Part shown: positions 8,577-15,596 of the stretch, piece after piece
Position numbering within the stretch: the stretch's first letter is position 1
Layout: the number at the start of each line of letters is the position of its first letter
Origin: Leptotrichia sp. oral taxon 879 str. F0557
GTDB taxonomy: Bacteria; Fusobacteriota; Fusobacteriia; Fusobacteriales; Leptotrichiaceae
Direction of reading: 5' to 3'
NCBI RefSeq assembly: GCF_000469385.1
Contig: NZ_KI271332.1
Coordinates: 38,370 to 89,863 of the forward strand
Length of the DNA: 51,494 nucleotides
The notes under the pieces: model-generated
Database searches by the model: none
What the model was told of the DNA's origin: nothing
Seen by the model: only the letters and a program-made list of their open reading frames with translations
Translations under genes and position numbers: made by a program

Positions 8577-9107
8577 ATGGAAATAGGAATTTTTTTTAAA
8601 GAATATAGGAAAAAACACAAATATACATTACAACAAATGAGTGAAAAAATAAAATATAGTACAAGCCAAATAAGTTTGGTCGAAAGAACAAACAAAGCGT
8701 CAAAAAGATTTATTGAAAATTTTTTAAAAAAGGTTAAATTAACGCAGAACGAGAAAAAAAGACTGGAGAAGGAATTAATACGAATAAAAAAAGTACCTGC
8801 TAAAACTTCTAATAATTTTATTGCTGAGAAAGATTTTTTAAAAACAGAAGAGAAAGATACAAGATTTTTAGAAGCGTTAGATTATGATTATGTTCGTAGA
8901 AATGAAGCAATTTTTGCCATAAAAGATATTATAGAATACAATAATCTTAAAATGTCAAAAGTTGATATTTTAACAACGTGGGATGATAAGGATAAAAACA
9001 AATTGAAAAAAATGATAAAGAAATTAATTGAAAATTATAAAGAGCATATAAAAAAATTGGAAAGTTATACAACAGAAGAAGCGGTAATTATTTTAGAGGA
9101 GGAATAA
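8577..9107 (+). CDS. HTH protein of unknown type, first gene of a two-gene cassette
   Basis: A 176-aa protein with an XRE-like HTH at about residues 4-60 (IFFKEYRKKHKYTLQQMSEK, then STSQISLVERTNKASKRF) that resembles the N-terminus of the neighbouring CI protein, including FIE(K/N)F and KLT-x-(E/N)EK. It has no S24 domain; the rest is a Lys/Glu-rich helical region. It has its own promoter and likely operator and forms an operon with the next gene (ribosome site GGAGG in its last codons). It could be a second repressor, an autoregulator or an antitoxin. Confidence 0.8.
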   Translation: MEIGIFFKEYRKKHKYTLQQMSEKIKYSTSQISLVERTNKASKRFIENFLKKVKLTQNEKKRLEKELIRIKKVPAKTSNNFIAEKDFLKTEEKDTRFLEALDYDYVRRNEAIFAIKDIIEYNNLKMSKVDILTTWDDKDKNKLKKMIKKLIENYKEHIKKLESYTTEEAVIILEEE

Positions 9108-9108
9108 A

Positions 9109-9924
9109 ATGTACGAATTAGATGAAATAAAAGTTGGTAACAGAATAAAAATGATAGCAGAAATCAATGGAATGTCGGTCACAGAAGTAATGGTGAAAGC
9201 GACAGTTACAATGATGGCAACAGTTGTAAAACCCAGATTAAAAGATTATGATGTTTATCTTATGGAAACAGGAAGAATAAAAGGGGTTACATTAAGAAAC
9301 AAAATAGCAGGAAGAAAACCTTGGAAAGACGGAACGCATGGAATTACTGATCATATAAATAATATGTTCGAGGAATATGAGTTGGAAGTTATAAATGAGG
9401 ATTTTTTTAACCATACGCTAGAACTGATAGATAGGGCTTTGAAATCCATATACGACGGAAATCATGGATTAAAAGTCAAAGAAATTTACGAAGTTGCTTT
9501 ATCTCATCCTAATTTTTTATACTCGATGTTGCAAATTGGAGTCAGATTGTTAGGTCAAAGATTGCAAGATAAGAATATAGAACTAAAGAACAAAACTTTG
9601 GATCATATATTGCAAGAAATAAAAAAGAAAAGAAATCGAATAGAAGAATTATTCAAATCCGTTAGAACAGCAGAAGATTTAAAACAAGCGTTGATTGTTT
9701 ATTACGATGAAATAAATGTTTATTTTGATGAGTTTTTGGACAGAGATGTAACCGAGGGAACAAAATGGAAATCAGCTTTAGAAATTGCAGGAGAAAAGGC
9801 AATGTTGGATCAGGTTGGAGAAGACAATGTTTTGTATTTTATAGGGCAAATTATATTTAAAATTCAAGAAAGGTTTATGATAAATATTCCGTTAATTCGT
9901 CCTGAAGCAATAACGATGAAATAA
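9109..9924 (+). CDS. 271-aa protein of unknown function (cassette partner)
   Basis: Starts MYELDEIKVGNRIKMIAEIN two bases after the HTH gene. The first third is mixed alpha/beta (SVTEVMVKATVTMMATVVKP) and the rest helical (about 110-260). No family, catalytic motif, signal or membrane segment is recognised. The location between CI and Cro, where lysogeny-expressed exclusion, immunity or toxin genes often sit, and the separate promoter and terminator suggest a gene expressed in the lysogen. The host-protection idea is inference. Confidence 0.8.
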   Translation: MYELDEIKVGNRIKMIAEINGMSVTEVMVKATVTMMATVVKPRLKDYDVYLMETGRIKGVTLRNKIAGRKPWKDGTHGITDHINNMFEEYELEVINEDFFNHTLELIDRALKSIYDGNHGLKVKEIYEVALSHPNFLYSMLQIGVRLLGQRLQDKNIELKNKTLDHILQEIKKKRNRIEELFKSVRTAEDLKQALIVYYDEINVYFDEFLDRDVTEGTKWKSALEIAGEKAMLDQVGEDNVLYFIGQIIFKIQERFMINIPLIRPEAITMK

Positions 9925-9961
9925 GAATATTTATTAAAAAAAACAATTGTTAAGAATACAG

Positions 9962-9986
9962 GAAGCTGTAAAAGGCTTCTTTTTTG
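9962..9986 (+). terminator. Terminator of the cassette
   Basis: GAAGC (9962-9966) / GCTTC (9975-9979) stem with an eight-base loop and a following T6 run. It isolates the cassette from the Cro promoter downstream. Confidence 0.75.
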
Positions 9987-9997
9987 TTAAAAATTTT

Positions 9998-10026
9998 TTG
10001 ACTTTTTGTTTACTTTATGGTAAACT
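9998..10026 (+). promoter_or_regulatory. Rightward early promoter (PR-like) with operator O3
   Basis: -35 TTGACT (9998-10003), -10 TAAACT (10021-10026), spacer 17. Operator GTTTACTTTATGGTAAAC (10008-10025) fills the spacer and is the exact reverse complement of O2. Confidence 0.7.
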
Positions 10027-10046
10027 TAAAAACGAGGTGAGAAAAT

Positions 10047-10250
10047 TTGGAAATTTACGAAAGATTTGTATCTAAAATAAGAGAAAAAAACATGAGTCCA
10101 GCTAAATTTTCACGAGAAATTGGCATGTCAAAGCAGTTATTTTTTTATCACTTAAAAAATTTAAAAAAGAAAAAAATTACTTTTAATACTGAACAATTTA
10201 AAAAAATATGTGAAAAATTGAGTGTGGACGCTAATTTTTTTTACAAATAA
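10047..10250 (+). CDS. Cro-like HTH protein
   Basis: A 67-aa protein with a single HTH (PAKFSREIGMSKQLFFYHLK) and a C-terminal helix. It is encoded first from the rightward promoter, the position and size of Cro. Start codon TTG with GAGGTGA six bases before. Operators lie on both sides (10008, 10252). Probably represses CI and early promoters during lytic growth; that it binds the same palindromes is inference. Confidence 0.85.
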   Translation: MEIYERFVSKIREKNMSPAKFSREIGMSKQLFFYHLKNLKKKKITFNTEQFKKICEKLSVDANFFYK

Positions 10251-10251
10251 A

Positions 10252-10269
10252 GTTTACCTTAAAGTAAAC
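10252..10269. promoter_or_regulatory. Operator O4
   Basis: GTTTACCTTAAAGTAAAC, same arms as the other three operators, immediately after the cro-like stop codon and 40 bp before the next gene. Confidence 0.75.
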
Positions 10270-10308
10270 AAAAAACAAAACCCAAAAGAAAAGGAAGGAG
10301 GTATCTTG

Positions 10309-10542
10309 ATGAGAGTGCGTTTGCCTGCACAAGGAGAAATAGAAACTGATAAAGTGATAACTGGAATAGAAGCATTAAAAGGGCTTACGGAATTAGAATT
10401 TAAGGAAGTAGTAAGATCTGTTGAAAAATATTTCAAAGAAAAAAAAGAGAAACTCACCTTTGATGTTGAAATTGAAGAAGATGAGTTTCTGAAAAAAATA
10501 AAAGATTATTATAGAAATTCTAAAGGAACTATTCTTCTATAG
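10309..10542 (+). CDS. Hypothetical early protein
   Basis: A 77-aa charged protein starting MRVRLPAQGEIETDKVITGI, with AGGAGG upstream. A longer reading from 10222 would run through operator O4 and is unlikely. It ends in an acidic helix-strand segment (FDVEIEEDEFLKKIKDYYR). No family recognised. Its 3' end overlaps the convergent gene at 10529-10765 by 14 bases. Confidence 0.75.
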   Translation: MRVRLPAQGEIETDKVITGIEALKGLTELEFKEVVRSVEKYFKEKKEKLTFDVEIEEDEFLKKIKDYYRNSKGTILL

Positions 10543-10765
10543 TAATTTGAATATGTACTGGACTTAAAAAATATTTTTTATTTTTATGGATAATCTCGAC
10601 AATTGGCATATCATAAAAACTGTTTTCAATAAAATCATGAGTATTTTTGATATATCCATCTTTAGCCCAATTATATGGAGAAAAAAACTGATTATTATAT
10701 CCAATTTGATAATCTTCGGTAAGTTCAGTCCATTGTCCAAGTAGACAAGCATAAACTTTATACAT
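10529..10765 (-). CDS. Leftward single-gene unit (78 aa), moron candidate
   Basis: Starts MYKVYACLLGQWTELTEDY; a beta-rich small protein with Tyr/Phe/Trp-rich strands (YNNQFFSPYNWAKDGYI). GGGAGG nine bases upstream. It runs against the early operon and has its own extended -10 promoter at 10811-10819, so it should be made in the lysogen. No family recognised. See the related unit at 11381-11614. Confidence 0.75.
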   Translation of the reverse strand: MYKVYACLLGQWTELTEDYQIGYNNQFFSPYNWAKDGYIKNTHDFIENSFYDMPIVEIIHKNKKYFLSPVHIQITIEE

Positions 10766-10798
10766 AACTATAAACCTCCCTTCTTCTTGATAATTTGT

Positions 10799-10819
10799 TT
10801 TGGCGAATAAATTATAGCA
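10799..10819 (-). promoter_or_regulatory. Promoter of the 10529-10765 gene with TCGCCAAA box
   Basis: On the minus strand TGC then TATAAT (10811-10816), an extended -10. Four bases downstream lies TCGCCAAA (10799-10806), repeated with the same spacing at 11648-11665. Confidence 0.65.
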
Positions 10820-10838
10820 CAAAGCGGAGGATTATAAA

Positions 10839-11069
10839 ATGAGAGAAGAAAGAAGGTGTGAGATGAAAAGATTTTTTAAATTAGGATTGCTATTTTCAAT
10901 AGGAATATTCATTTATTTAAAAGAGCTAATAGCGGCATTGCTGATTTTAAAGCTGACAAATTTTGAGACAGCTTTAATATTTAGCATATCACTATTAGCA
11001 AGCACAATTAATTTAAAACACAACAAAAACTTATTTTCTTTTGTTGAAAGAATTGTAAATGAGAAATAG
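10839..11069 (+). CDS. Small membrane protein
   Basis: A 76-aa protein. The N-terminus is basic (REERRCEMKRFFK) and one long or two short hydrophobic segments cover about residues 16-58 (LLFSIGIFIYL, IAALLILKL, ALIFSISLLAS). GGAGG lies eight bases upstream; a shorter start at 10863 is possible. Unknown function. Confidence 0.65.
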   Translation: MREERRCEMKRFFKLGLLFSIGIFIYLKELIAALLILKLTNFETALIFSISLLASTINLKHNKNLFSFVERIVNEK

Positions 11070-11084
11070 GAGGTGCAAGAGTTT

Positions 11085-11378
11085 ATGGAAAAAAAATTAA
11101 TAAAAAAATGTTATGAAGAAATGTTAGTTTTTTTGAAAGATAACTTTGTTGAAAAGTCGGGAATAGAATCGCTGGAAGATGAAAATAATATTACTGATAT
11201 TATACATATTTTTACCGCAATTAGGAAAAGTGAACATAGAGATCCTGTAAAAGAAGATGAAATAAAACAAGAGATTTATAGAAATTTATACATATGTACG
11301 GAATTGAAAGCTTTTAGAAATAGAAATAGAAGATGTGTCCTTTTATTAGATGCATTGAATCGTAAGGACACATATTAA
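11085..11378 (+). CDS. Hypothetical early protein
   Basis: A 97-aa helical protein starting MEKKLIKKCYEEMLVFLKDN. ATG at 11085 is preferred to an in-frame GTG at 11073, which lies in the AGGAGG site. The C-terminus is basic (KAFRNRNRRCVLLLDALNRK). No family recognised. Confidence 0.7.
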   Translation: MEKKLIKKCYEEMLVFLKDNFVEKSGIESLEDENNITDIIHIFTAIRKSEHRDPVKEDEIKQEIYRNLYICTELKAFRNRNRRCVLLLDALNRKDTY

Positions 11379-11380
11379 AA

Positions 11381-11614
11381 CTAATTCAAAAAAGACAATG
11401 CGATTTCCAAAGAACAAAAATCTTCAATAAATCCTGTACAAATTTCGTTATTATACTCAAAAGTTACACCGCCAAGACCGAAATCTTGGATAAAGATTTC
11501 ATCTTCTAAATGTAATTTTTCAGTAGTTTCCATAGGAGCAAATTCTCCGTTAGGAAGTAACAGAACTTTAAAATCATTAACTTTTGAAATCGCATAAACG
11601 ATAGCTTTAACCAT
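11381..11614 (-). CDS. Leftward single-gene unit (77 aa), moron candidate
   Basis: Starts MVKAIVYAISKVNDFKVLLL, a beta-rich small protein (PNGEFAPMETTEKLHLEDEI, then FIQDFGLGGVTFEY). AAGGAGGTG precedes the ATG. It runs against the early operon from a promoter at 11660-11665. Size, orientation and control resemble the 10529-10765 unit, but sequence similarity is not obvious. Unknown function. Confidence 0.75.
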   Translation of the reverse strand: MVKAIVYAISKVNDFKVLLLPNGEFAPMETTEKLHLEDEIFIQDFGLGGVTFEYNNEICTGFIEDFCSLEIALSFLN

Positions 11615-11647
11615 AATAACACCTCCTTTCGTGAGAATTTGATTTTA

Positions 11648-11665
11648 TTTGGCGATATTATTATA
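11648..11665 (-). promoter_or_regulatory. Promoter of the 11381-11614 gene with TCGCCAAA box
   Basis: Minus-strand TATAAT (11660-11665), then four bases, then TCGCCAAA (11648-11655). The geometry is identical to 10799-10816. The box falls near the expected transcription start. Confidence 0.6.
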
Positions 11666-11703
11666 ACTCAAAAGGGGGTAAAAACGAAATAAGGGAGTAC
11701 TAA

Positions 11704-11895
11704 ATGGACAATAAAAAATTTGAAGAAGGAATAAATTCTTTTGCACTGTTACTCGGATCTTTTCTTGAGTTACGAAAAATGGGATATACGCAGGAAGAGA
11801 TAAACTGGGCATACAACACAATGAGCGGAAATTTTGTTCCAAACTTTAATATAAAACATTTATCTAATTTAATTGAAAGTAAAAAAGAAAATTGA
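11704..11895 (+). CDS. Hypothetical small protein
   Basis: A 63-aa protein starting MDNKKFEEGINSFALLLGSF, with GGGAG upstream. It contains a helix-turn-helix-like stretch (KMGYTQEEINWAYNTMSGNF). Probably an early phage protein; no family recognised. Confidence 0.65.
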   Translation: MDNKKFEEGINSFALLLGSFLELRKMGYTQEEINWAYNTMSGNFVPNFNIKHLSNLIESKKEN

Positions 11896-11991
11896 AAAGT
11901 AAACAAAAAAAGCACTTCAAACGAAGCGCATACAAATATTTTCATAATTTGATTATATCAAATTTATTAAATTAAGTAAAGAGGTGTAGAA

Positions 11992-12978
11992 ATGAAAAAC
12001 ACGATAAACGGCTTCAGACAGGATAAACTGATAGAAAATGGTTTGGATTTGGCAGACAGTTTGATTTTAAGATTGTTTGCTGATATGTATTCAAGTAATT
12101 CATCCAAAATTGAATATCAGATATTAGAATATGAAGTTGAAAATAAAGAAACTAAAGAAAAAATGTTGGAAAAAGATAAATTTATGTGGATAACTTATGA
12201 TTATTTATACAGTCAGATACCACTTGTCGGAAGTAAAAGCACATTTATAAGAAAAACAGGGGAGCTTGTTGAAAAAGGATTTTTAAAAAAGCAGGTTATA
12301 AATTCAAAGAAAGGTAAAAAAGGAACGTTTTTGTATATTTCATTTGGAACAAAATTTTCTGAATTACTGGAATACGAAACAGAAGATACCCCTGCTCAAA
12401 ATGACAACGAGGGCTACTCAAAACAGGTAGGGGGGCTACCTAAATTGAATAGAGGGGGTACTCAAAATGATAAGGGGGGCTACTCAAAATGGGTAGACAA
12501 AGATTCTTCTATAACAGATTCTTCTTTAATAGATTCTTCTATAAGAGATAGAGAGAGTGTAGAAAAAGAAAAAATTAATTTTTCTTCCGTGTGTGAAGAG
12601 ATAAAAAACAAATGGATAGAAATTGCACATAAATTTAATTTGTCAGGAGTTAAGTTAAAAATAAATGACAAAAGAAAAAAAGCAATAAAAATTTTGCTTA
12701 ACGAATACACAGCGGAAGAATTATTGCAGGCGATGGATAAAATCCATATCTCAAAATTTTTACAAGGGGATAATAAAAATAATTGGCAAATAACATTCGA
12801 TTGGCTTATTAACAAGTCCAACCTTTTGAAAGTGCTTGAGGGAAATTATGACGATAAAATAAATGCGGAAACAAAAAACAATACTCATGCTGATCAGAAA
12901 TTTGGAACTGGCATTAAAACTGAAAGACCAAAAGTAACAGCAGAAGGACTTAAAAAATATTTTGGAGGTGCAAACTAA
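11992..12978 (+). CDS. Phage replication initiator (replisome organiser, DnaD-like)
   Basis: A 328-aa protein. The N-terminal part has winged-helix features (ADSLILRLFADMY, FMWITYDYLYSQIPLVGSKS and TFIRKTGELVEKGFLKK at about 20-105) typical of phage replication organisers. The central low-complexity linker (about 130-185) is encoded by tandem DNA repeats. The C-terminal half (about 200-290) has NNWQITFDWLINKSNLLKVL, a classic ending of DnaD-like phage initiators. It likely binds the repeats within its own gene and recruits the helicase loader encoded next. Confidence 0.87.
   Translation: MKNTINGFRQDKLIENGLDLADSLILRLFADMYSSNSSKIEYQILEYEVENKETKEKMLEKDKFMWITYDYLYSQIPLVGSKSTFIRKTGELVEKGFLKKQVINSKKGKKGTFLYISFGTKFSELLEYETEDTPAQNDNEGYSKQVGGLPKLNRGGTQNDKGGYSKWVDKDSSITDSSLIDSSIRDRESVEKEKINFSSVCEEIKNKWIEIAHKFNLSGVKLKINDKRKKAIKILLNEYTAEELLQAMDKIHISKFLQGDNKNNWQITFDWLINKSNLLKVLEGNYDDKINAETKNNTHADQKFGTGIKTERPKVTAEGLKKYFGGAN
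12389..12546. repeat. Iterons, candidate phage replication origin inside the initiator gene
   Basis: About five tandem 21-bp units of consensus GGGGGCTACTCAAAATGA start near 12390, 12411, 12432, 12453 and 12475. They are strikingly G-rich for this genome. Three 15-bp units beginning GATTCTTCT (12502, 12517, 12532) follow, with an AT-rich tract behind. Iterons within the initiator gene next to an AT-rich region match known origins of phages of low-GC hosts. Confidence 0.75.
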
Positions 12979-13607
12979 TGACTATAGAAGAATTTAACGA
13001 GGGATTCGGAAAGTTGCTTGACTATTATCCTAGTACACGAGTAACAGAAGGGCTTGTAAATATTTATTTTATGGGACTAGCTGAACTTAGCATAGAACGA
13101 TTTAACCGTGCAATAGGCAGAATAGTCAAGGAATGTGAAGGCGATTTTTTGCCAAAAGTCACAGTAATTTTAAAATACGCTAAAGACTCAGATTTGGAAC
13201 AGCAAGTATTTTATGCAAAGAAATTGCTTAAAACAGCAATACATAAAAATGGAAGTAAAGGTATGGTGTGTTTCGAGGATAAGGGAGTACACGCCGTAGT
13301 CGATTATATAGGCTGGAATAGACTATGCACGATGAAAGATGATGAATTTGAGAATTTTCTGAAATGGGAGTTTGACGACATATACAAAGGATTTTGTGAA
13401 CGTCCTTACGAAACTTCTGACTATTACAGGGGTACAAGCCAATTATTCGGACAAATAAAACCTAGAATGATAGGTTACAAGGAAGCCAAAATTGGCAATA
13501 CAGAAAATATGAATTTCATAAGGCTTGAATATAAAAATATTGCGACACAGATTGAAAATAAGGTCGATTTGTCGGAAATAAAAAATAAAATGCTAATAGG
13601 AGGATAG
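12978..13607 (+). CDS. Replicative helicase loader/inhibitor-like (G39P-type N-terminus)
   Basis: A 209-aa protein. The first 65 residues (FGKLLDYYPS..., YFMGLAELSIERFNRAIGRI, GDFLPKVTVILKY) follow the pattern of the SPP1 G39P family: a helical repeat domain with YP near the start and a PP/PK-x-x-x-I end. The remainder is unassigned. It starts within the stop codon of the initiator gene (TAATG), with GGAGGTG upstream. Likely role: delivery of the host DnaB helicase to the origin. Confidence 0.7.
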   Translation: MTIEEFNEGFGKLLDYYPSTRVTEGLVNIYFMGLAELSIERFNRAIGRIVKECEGDFLPKVTVILKYAKDSDLEQQVFYAKKLLKTAIHKNGSKGMVCFEDKGVHAVVDYIGWNRLCTMKDDEFENFLKWEFDDIYKGFCERPYETSDYYRGTSQLFGQIKPRMIGYKEAKIGNTENMNFIRLEYKNIATQIENKVDLSEIKNKMLIGG

Positions 13608-13832
13608 ATGAACAGTTATCAGGATGAATTAAAGAAGGTATTATTGACTTATGATGCGGACAAAATAAAAGAATTTATGCATAAACATAACAAAAATATG
13701 CCGAGAAATAACTTGGCTTTTTGGGCAGGGGTACACAAAGGGATATGTAATTTACCAAACTGTACAAACGAAGAAAAAGAATTTTCGAGAAAATGGTTAA
13801 AGAAACATGGATTCAAGGAAGAAATATTTTAG
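13608..13832 (+). CDS. Small conserved phage protein
   Basis: A 74-aa protein starting directly after the loader stop. Pattern IKEFMHKHNKNMPRNNLAFW, then AGVHKGICNLPNCTNEEK; this kind of segment is recurrent in phage replication modules. The two Cys are not a clear metal site. Function unknown. Confidence 0.75.
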   Translation: MNSYQDELKKVLLTYDADKIKEFMHKHNKNMPRNNLAFWAGVHKGICNLPNCTNEEKEFSRKWLKKHGFKEEIF

Positions 13833-13840
13833 GAGGATAA

Positions 13841-14041
13841 ATGCAAAATCTAAAAAGAGAAAAAGACAGGCTAAGCGTTGAAAACGACAGCTTAAGAGAA
13901 GTGAACGCGATACTAAACAGGAAAATGATGAAAATAACAGAAGAAATAAAAGCAAACGGAATAAAGATTGAAGAAAACAGGAAAGAGATTGGACGGATTG
14001 AGAAAATATTGAAAATTAAGATGAAAGGGGAAGAAAAATAG
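13841..14041 (+). CDS. Coiled-coil protein
   Basis: A 66-aa protein that is one charged coiled coil (LKREKDRLSVENDSLREVNA, then LNRKMMKITEEIKANG). AGGAGG upstream. Its stop overlaps the likely AUA start of the methyltransferase (AATAG). Probably an accessory subunit; unknown. Confidence 0.75.
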   Translation: MQNLKREKDRLSVENDSLREVNAILNRKMMKITEEIKANGIKIEENRKEIGRIEKILKIKMKGEEK

Positions 14042-14499
14042 AAAAGAAAATACTTGATGTATGTTGCGGTTCAAAAATGTTCTGGTTTGACAAAAATAAC
14101 AAGAACACAGTATACATGGATAAAAGAGAATTTGAGGACACGCTATGTGATGGAAGAAGTTTAAAGATAAGCCCTGACGTTGTGGCCGACTTTAGACAAA
14201 TACCGTTTCCAGATGAAAGTTTTTATCTAGTTGTATTTGATCCACCACATTTGATAAGAGCAGGAGAAAGCTCGTGGATAGCTAAGAAATATGGAAAATT
14301 AAATTCTGAAACTTGGAAAAACGACATAGAACAAGGATTTAACGAATGTATGAGGGTATTAAAAACAAATGGGACATTAATTTTCAAATGGAATGAAGAC
14401 CAAATCAAATTAAAAGATATTTTGGCCACAATAAAATATAAGCCACTTTTTGGAAATAAAAGGGCTAAAACACATTGGCTTGTGTTTATGAAATTATAA
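14038..14499 (+). CDS. Phage class I SAM-dependent methyltransferase, apparent AUA start
   Basis: A 153-aa protein if read from ATA at 14038: (M)EKKILDVCCGSKMFWFDK. That segment is SAM-binding motif I, which is lost if translation begins at the first ATG (14077). Further motifs: LCDGRSLKISPDVVADFRQI and the catalytic VFDPPHL (DPPH, as in N6-adenine DNA methyltransferases), then GTLIFKWNED. There is no ATG, GTG or TTG in frame between the upstream stop and 14077. AAGGGGA lies upstream of the ATA. Probably modifies phage DNA to resist host restriction. Confidence 0.82.
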   Translation: MEKKILDVCCGSKMFWFDKNNKNTVYMDKREFEDTLCDGRSLKISPDVVADFRQIPFPDESFYLVVFDPPHLIRAGESSWIAKKYGKLNSETWKNDIEQGFNECMRVLKTNGTLIFKWNEDQIKLKDILATIKYKPLFGNKRAKTHWLVFMKL

Positions 14500-14516
14500 A
14501 ATCAGGAGGAAACAAA

Positions 14517-14738
14517 ACGAAAATAAAGTTAATTTGTCTAAAGATAGACAATAACGAATTAAAGACAACAGATAAAAAAGAATGGCTTAAATTCATAAAA
14601 AGTCATCGTGGCAATGTGAAAAGCATAGAGCAGTTTAACTGGGAGATTCCAGAAAATAAATTGCAGAAGGCTTTGGAATATTCATTTGATGAATTGTATA
14701 AATTTAAGCTGGAAGAAGGGAGAAAAAAGCAAGAATGA
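14517..14738 (+). CDS. Hypothetical early protein, apparent ACG start
   Basis: A 73-aa protein reading (M)KIKLICLKIDNNELKTTDKK from ACG at 14517, which lies eight bases after a perfect AGGAGG. The only conventional alternative is a TTG at 14475 inside the methyltransferase gene with no ribosome site. Mixed alpha/beta, Lys/Glu-rich, no family recognised. It ends in an ATGA overlap with rusA. Confidence 0.6.
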   Translation, partial: TKIKLICLKIDNNELKTTDKKEWLKFIKSHRGNVKSIEQFNWEIPENKLQKALEYSFDELYKFKLEEGRKKQE

Positions 14739-15097
14739 GAATTTTTATATCTGGAAATGTGCCGAGTTCCAAAAACAGCAAGCGTTGGACAGGCAAAAGG
14801 CTTATAAATTCAGAAGCTGTGATGAAATACAAGAAAAATACTGCTGATGAATGGTGGCAGGAAGGCATAAAGTTCAGGGAAATGCTAAAAGGCAAAGAAA
14901 AGCCTTACAAGATTGGTTTTTATTTCATAAGAAACAGTAAAAGGGCATTTGACTATGTGAACGTTGCGCAGCTTCCGTTAGACTTAATGCAGGAAAACGA
15001 ATGGATAGAGAATGACAATATGGAAAACATAATACCCGTATTTCTAGGTTATGAAGTTGATAAAGAAAATGCAGGGATAAGAATAGAAATTTTATAG
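14735..15097 (+). CDS. rusA: RusA-family Holliday junction resolvase
   Basis: A 120-aa endonuclease that resolves four-way junctions during phage recombination. It begins with ISGNVPSSKNSKRW, the usual N-terminal substrate loop. The catalytic acidic cluster lies in RAFDYVNVAQLPLDLMQENE and WIENDNMENI (RusA uses several Asp in D-x-D-N/L-x-K and D-D contexts). In line with RecT and YqaJ, the phage encodes its own recombination set. ATG overlaps the previous stop. Confidence 0.88.
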   Translation: MRIFISGNVPSSKNSKRWTGKRLINSEAVMKYKKNTADEWWQEGIKFREMLKGKEKPYKIGFYFIRNSKRAFDYVNVAQLPLDLMQENEWIENDNMENIIPVFLGYEVDKENAGIRIEIL

Positions 15098-15111
15098 GAG
15101 GAAACTAAATA

Positions 15112-15582
15112 ATGGAACAATGGAATAAATTAGTTGGATTAGTAAAAGAGTTTTACATAGCGTTTGGACAGCAGGAATTTTTAGAAAAAGAGATAACTGA
15201 CGAAAGAATAAAATTAAGAAAAAAGTTATTTGATGAAGAATTAAGAGAATACGAAATGGCAGAAAAAAATAAGGATAAAGCAGAAATGTTAGATGCGGTA
15301 TGCGACATGTACTACATCTACATTGGAACATTATTAGAACTGCATAAAGGCAATATTGGAGACGTTGCTTCAAGGATATTTTTTCTATCAGATGAAAAAA
15401 CAGATTTTCTCTTTAAACTAGAAACAGAAAATGGATTTGTTAAAATTTTACCTGAAGCATTTGAGGAAGTCCACAGAAGCAATATGAGCAAGCTGGAAAA
15501 TGGGAAAGCAATTTTCAGGGAAGATGGGAAAATATTGAAAGGGAAAAATTATTTTAGACCGAATTTGAAACAATTTATTTAA
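15112..15582 (+). CDS. MazG/PRA-PH-like nucleotide pyrophosphohydrolase
   Basis: A 156-aa all-alpha NTP pyrophosphatase-like protein. The metal motif is visible as DEELREYEMAEKNKDKAEML and DAVCDMYYIYIG (E-E-x-x-E then E-x-x-D), at about residues 42-70. The C-terminal AFEEVHRSNMSKLENGKAIF and REDGKILKGKNYFRPN are the usual phage PRA-PH ending. Probably adjusts dNTP pools or removes modified nucleotides during replication. Confidence 0.85.
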   Translation: MEQWNKLVGLVKEFYIAFGQQEFLEKEITDERIKLRKKLFDEELREYEMAEKNKDKAEMLDAVCDMYYIYIGTLLELHKGNIGDVASRIFFLSDEKTDFLFKLETENGFVKILPEAFEEVHRSNMSKLENGKAIFREDGKILKGKNYFRPNLKQFI

Positions 15583-15596
15583 TAAGGAGCAAAACG

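Noticed and set aside
10254-10457. Minus-strand ORF opposite 10309-10542
   Set aside because: No ribosome site; the plus-strand gene has a good one, and the reading overlaps operator O4.
11911-11930. GCACTTC-AAAC-GAAGCGC as a terminator
   Set aside because: One mismatch in a short stem and no T run.
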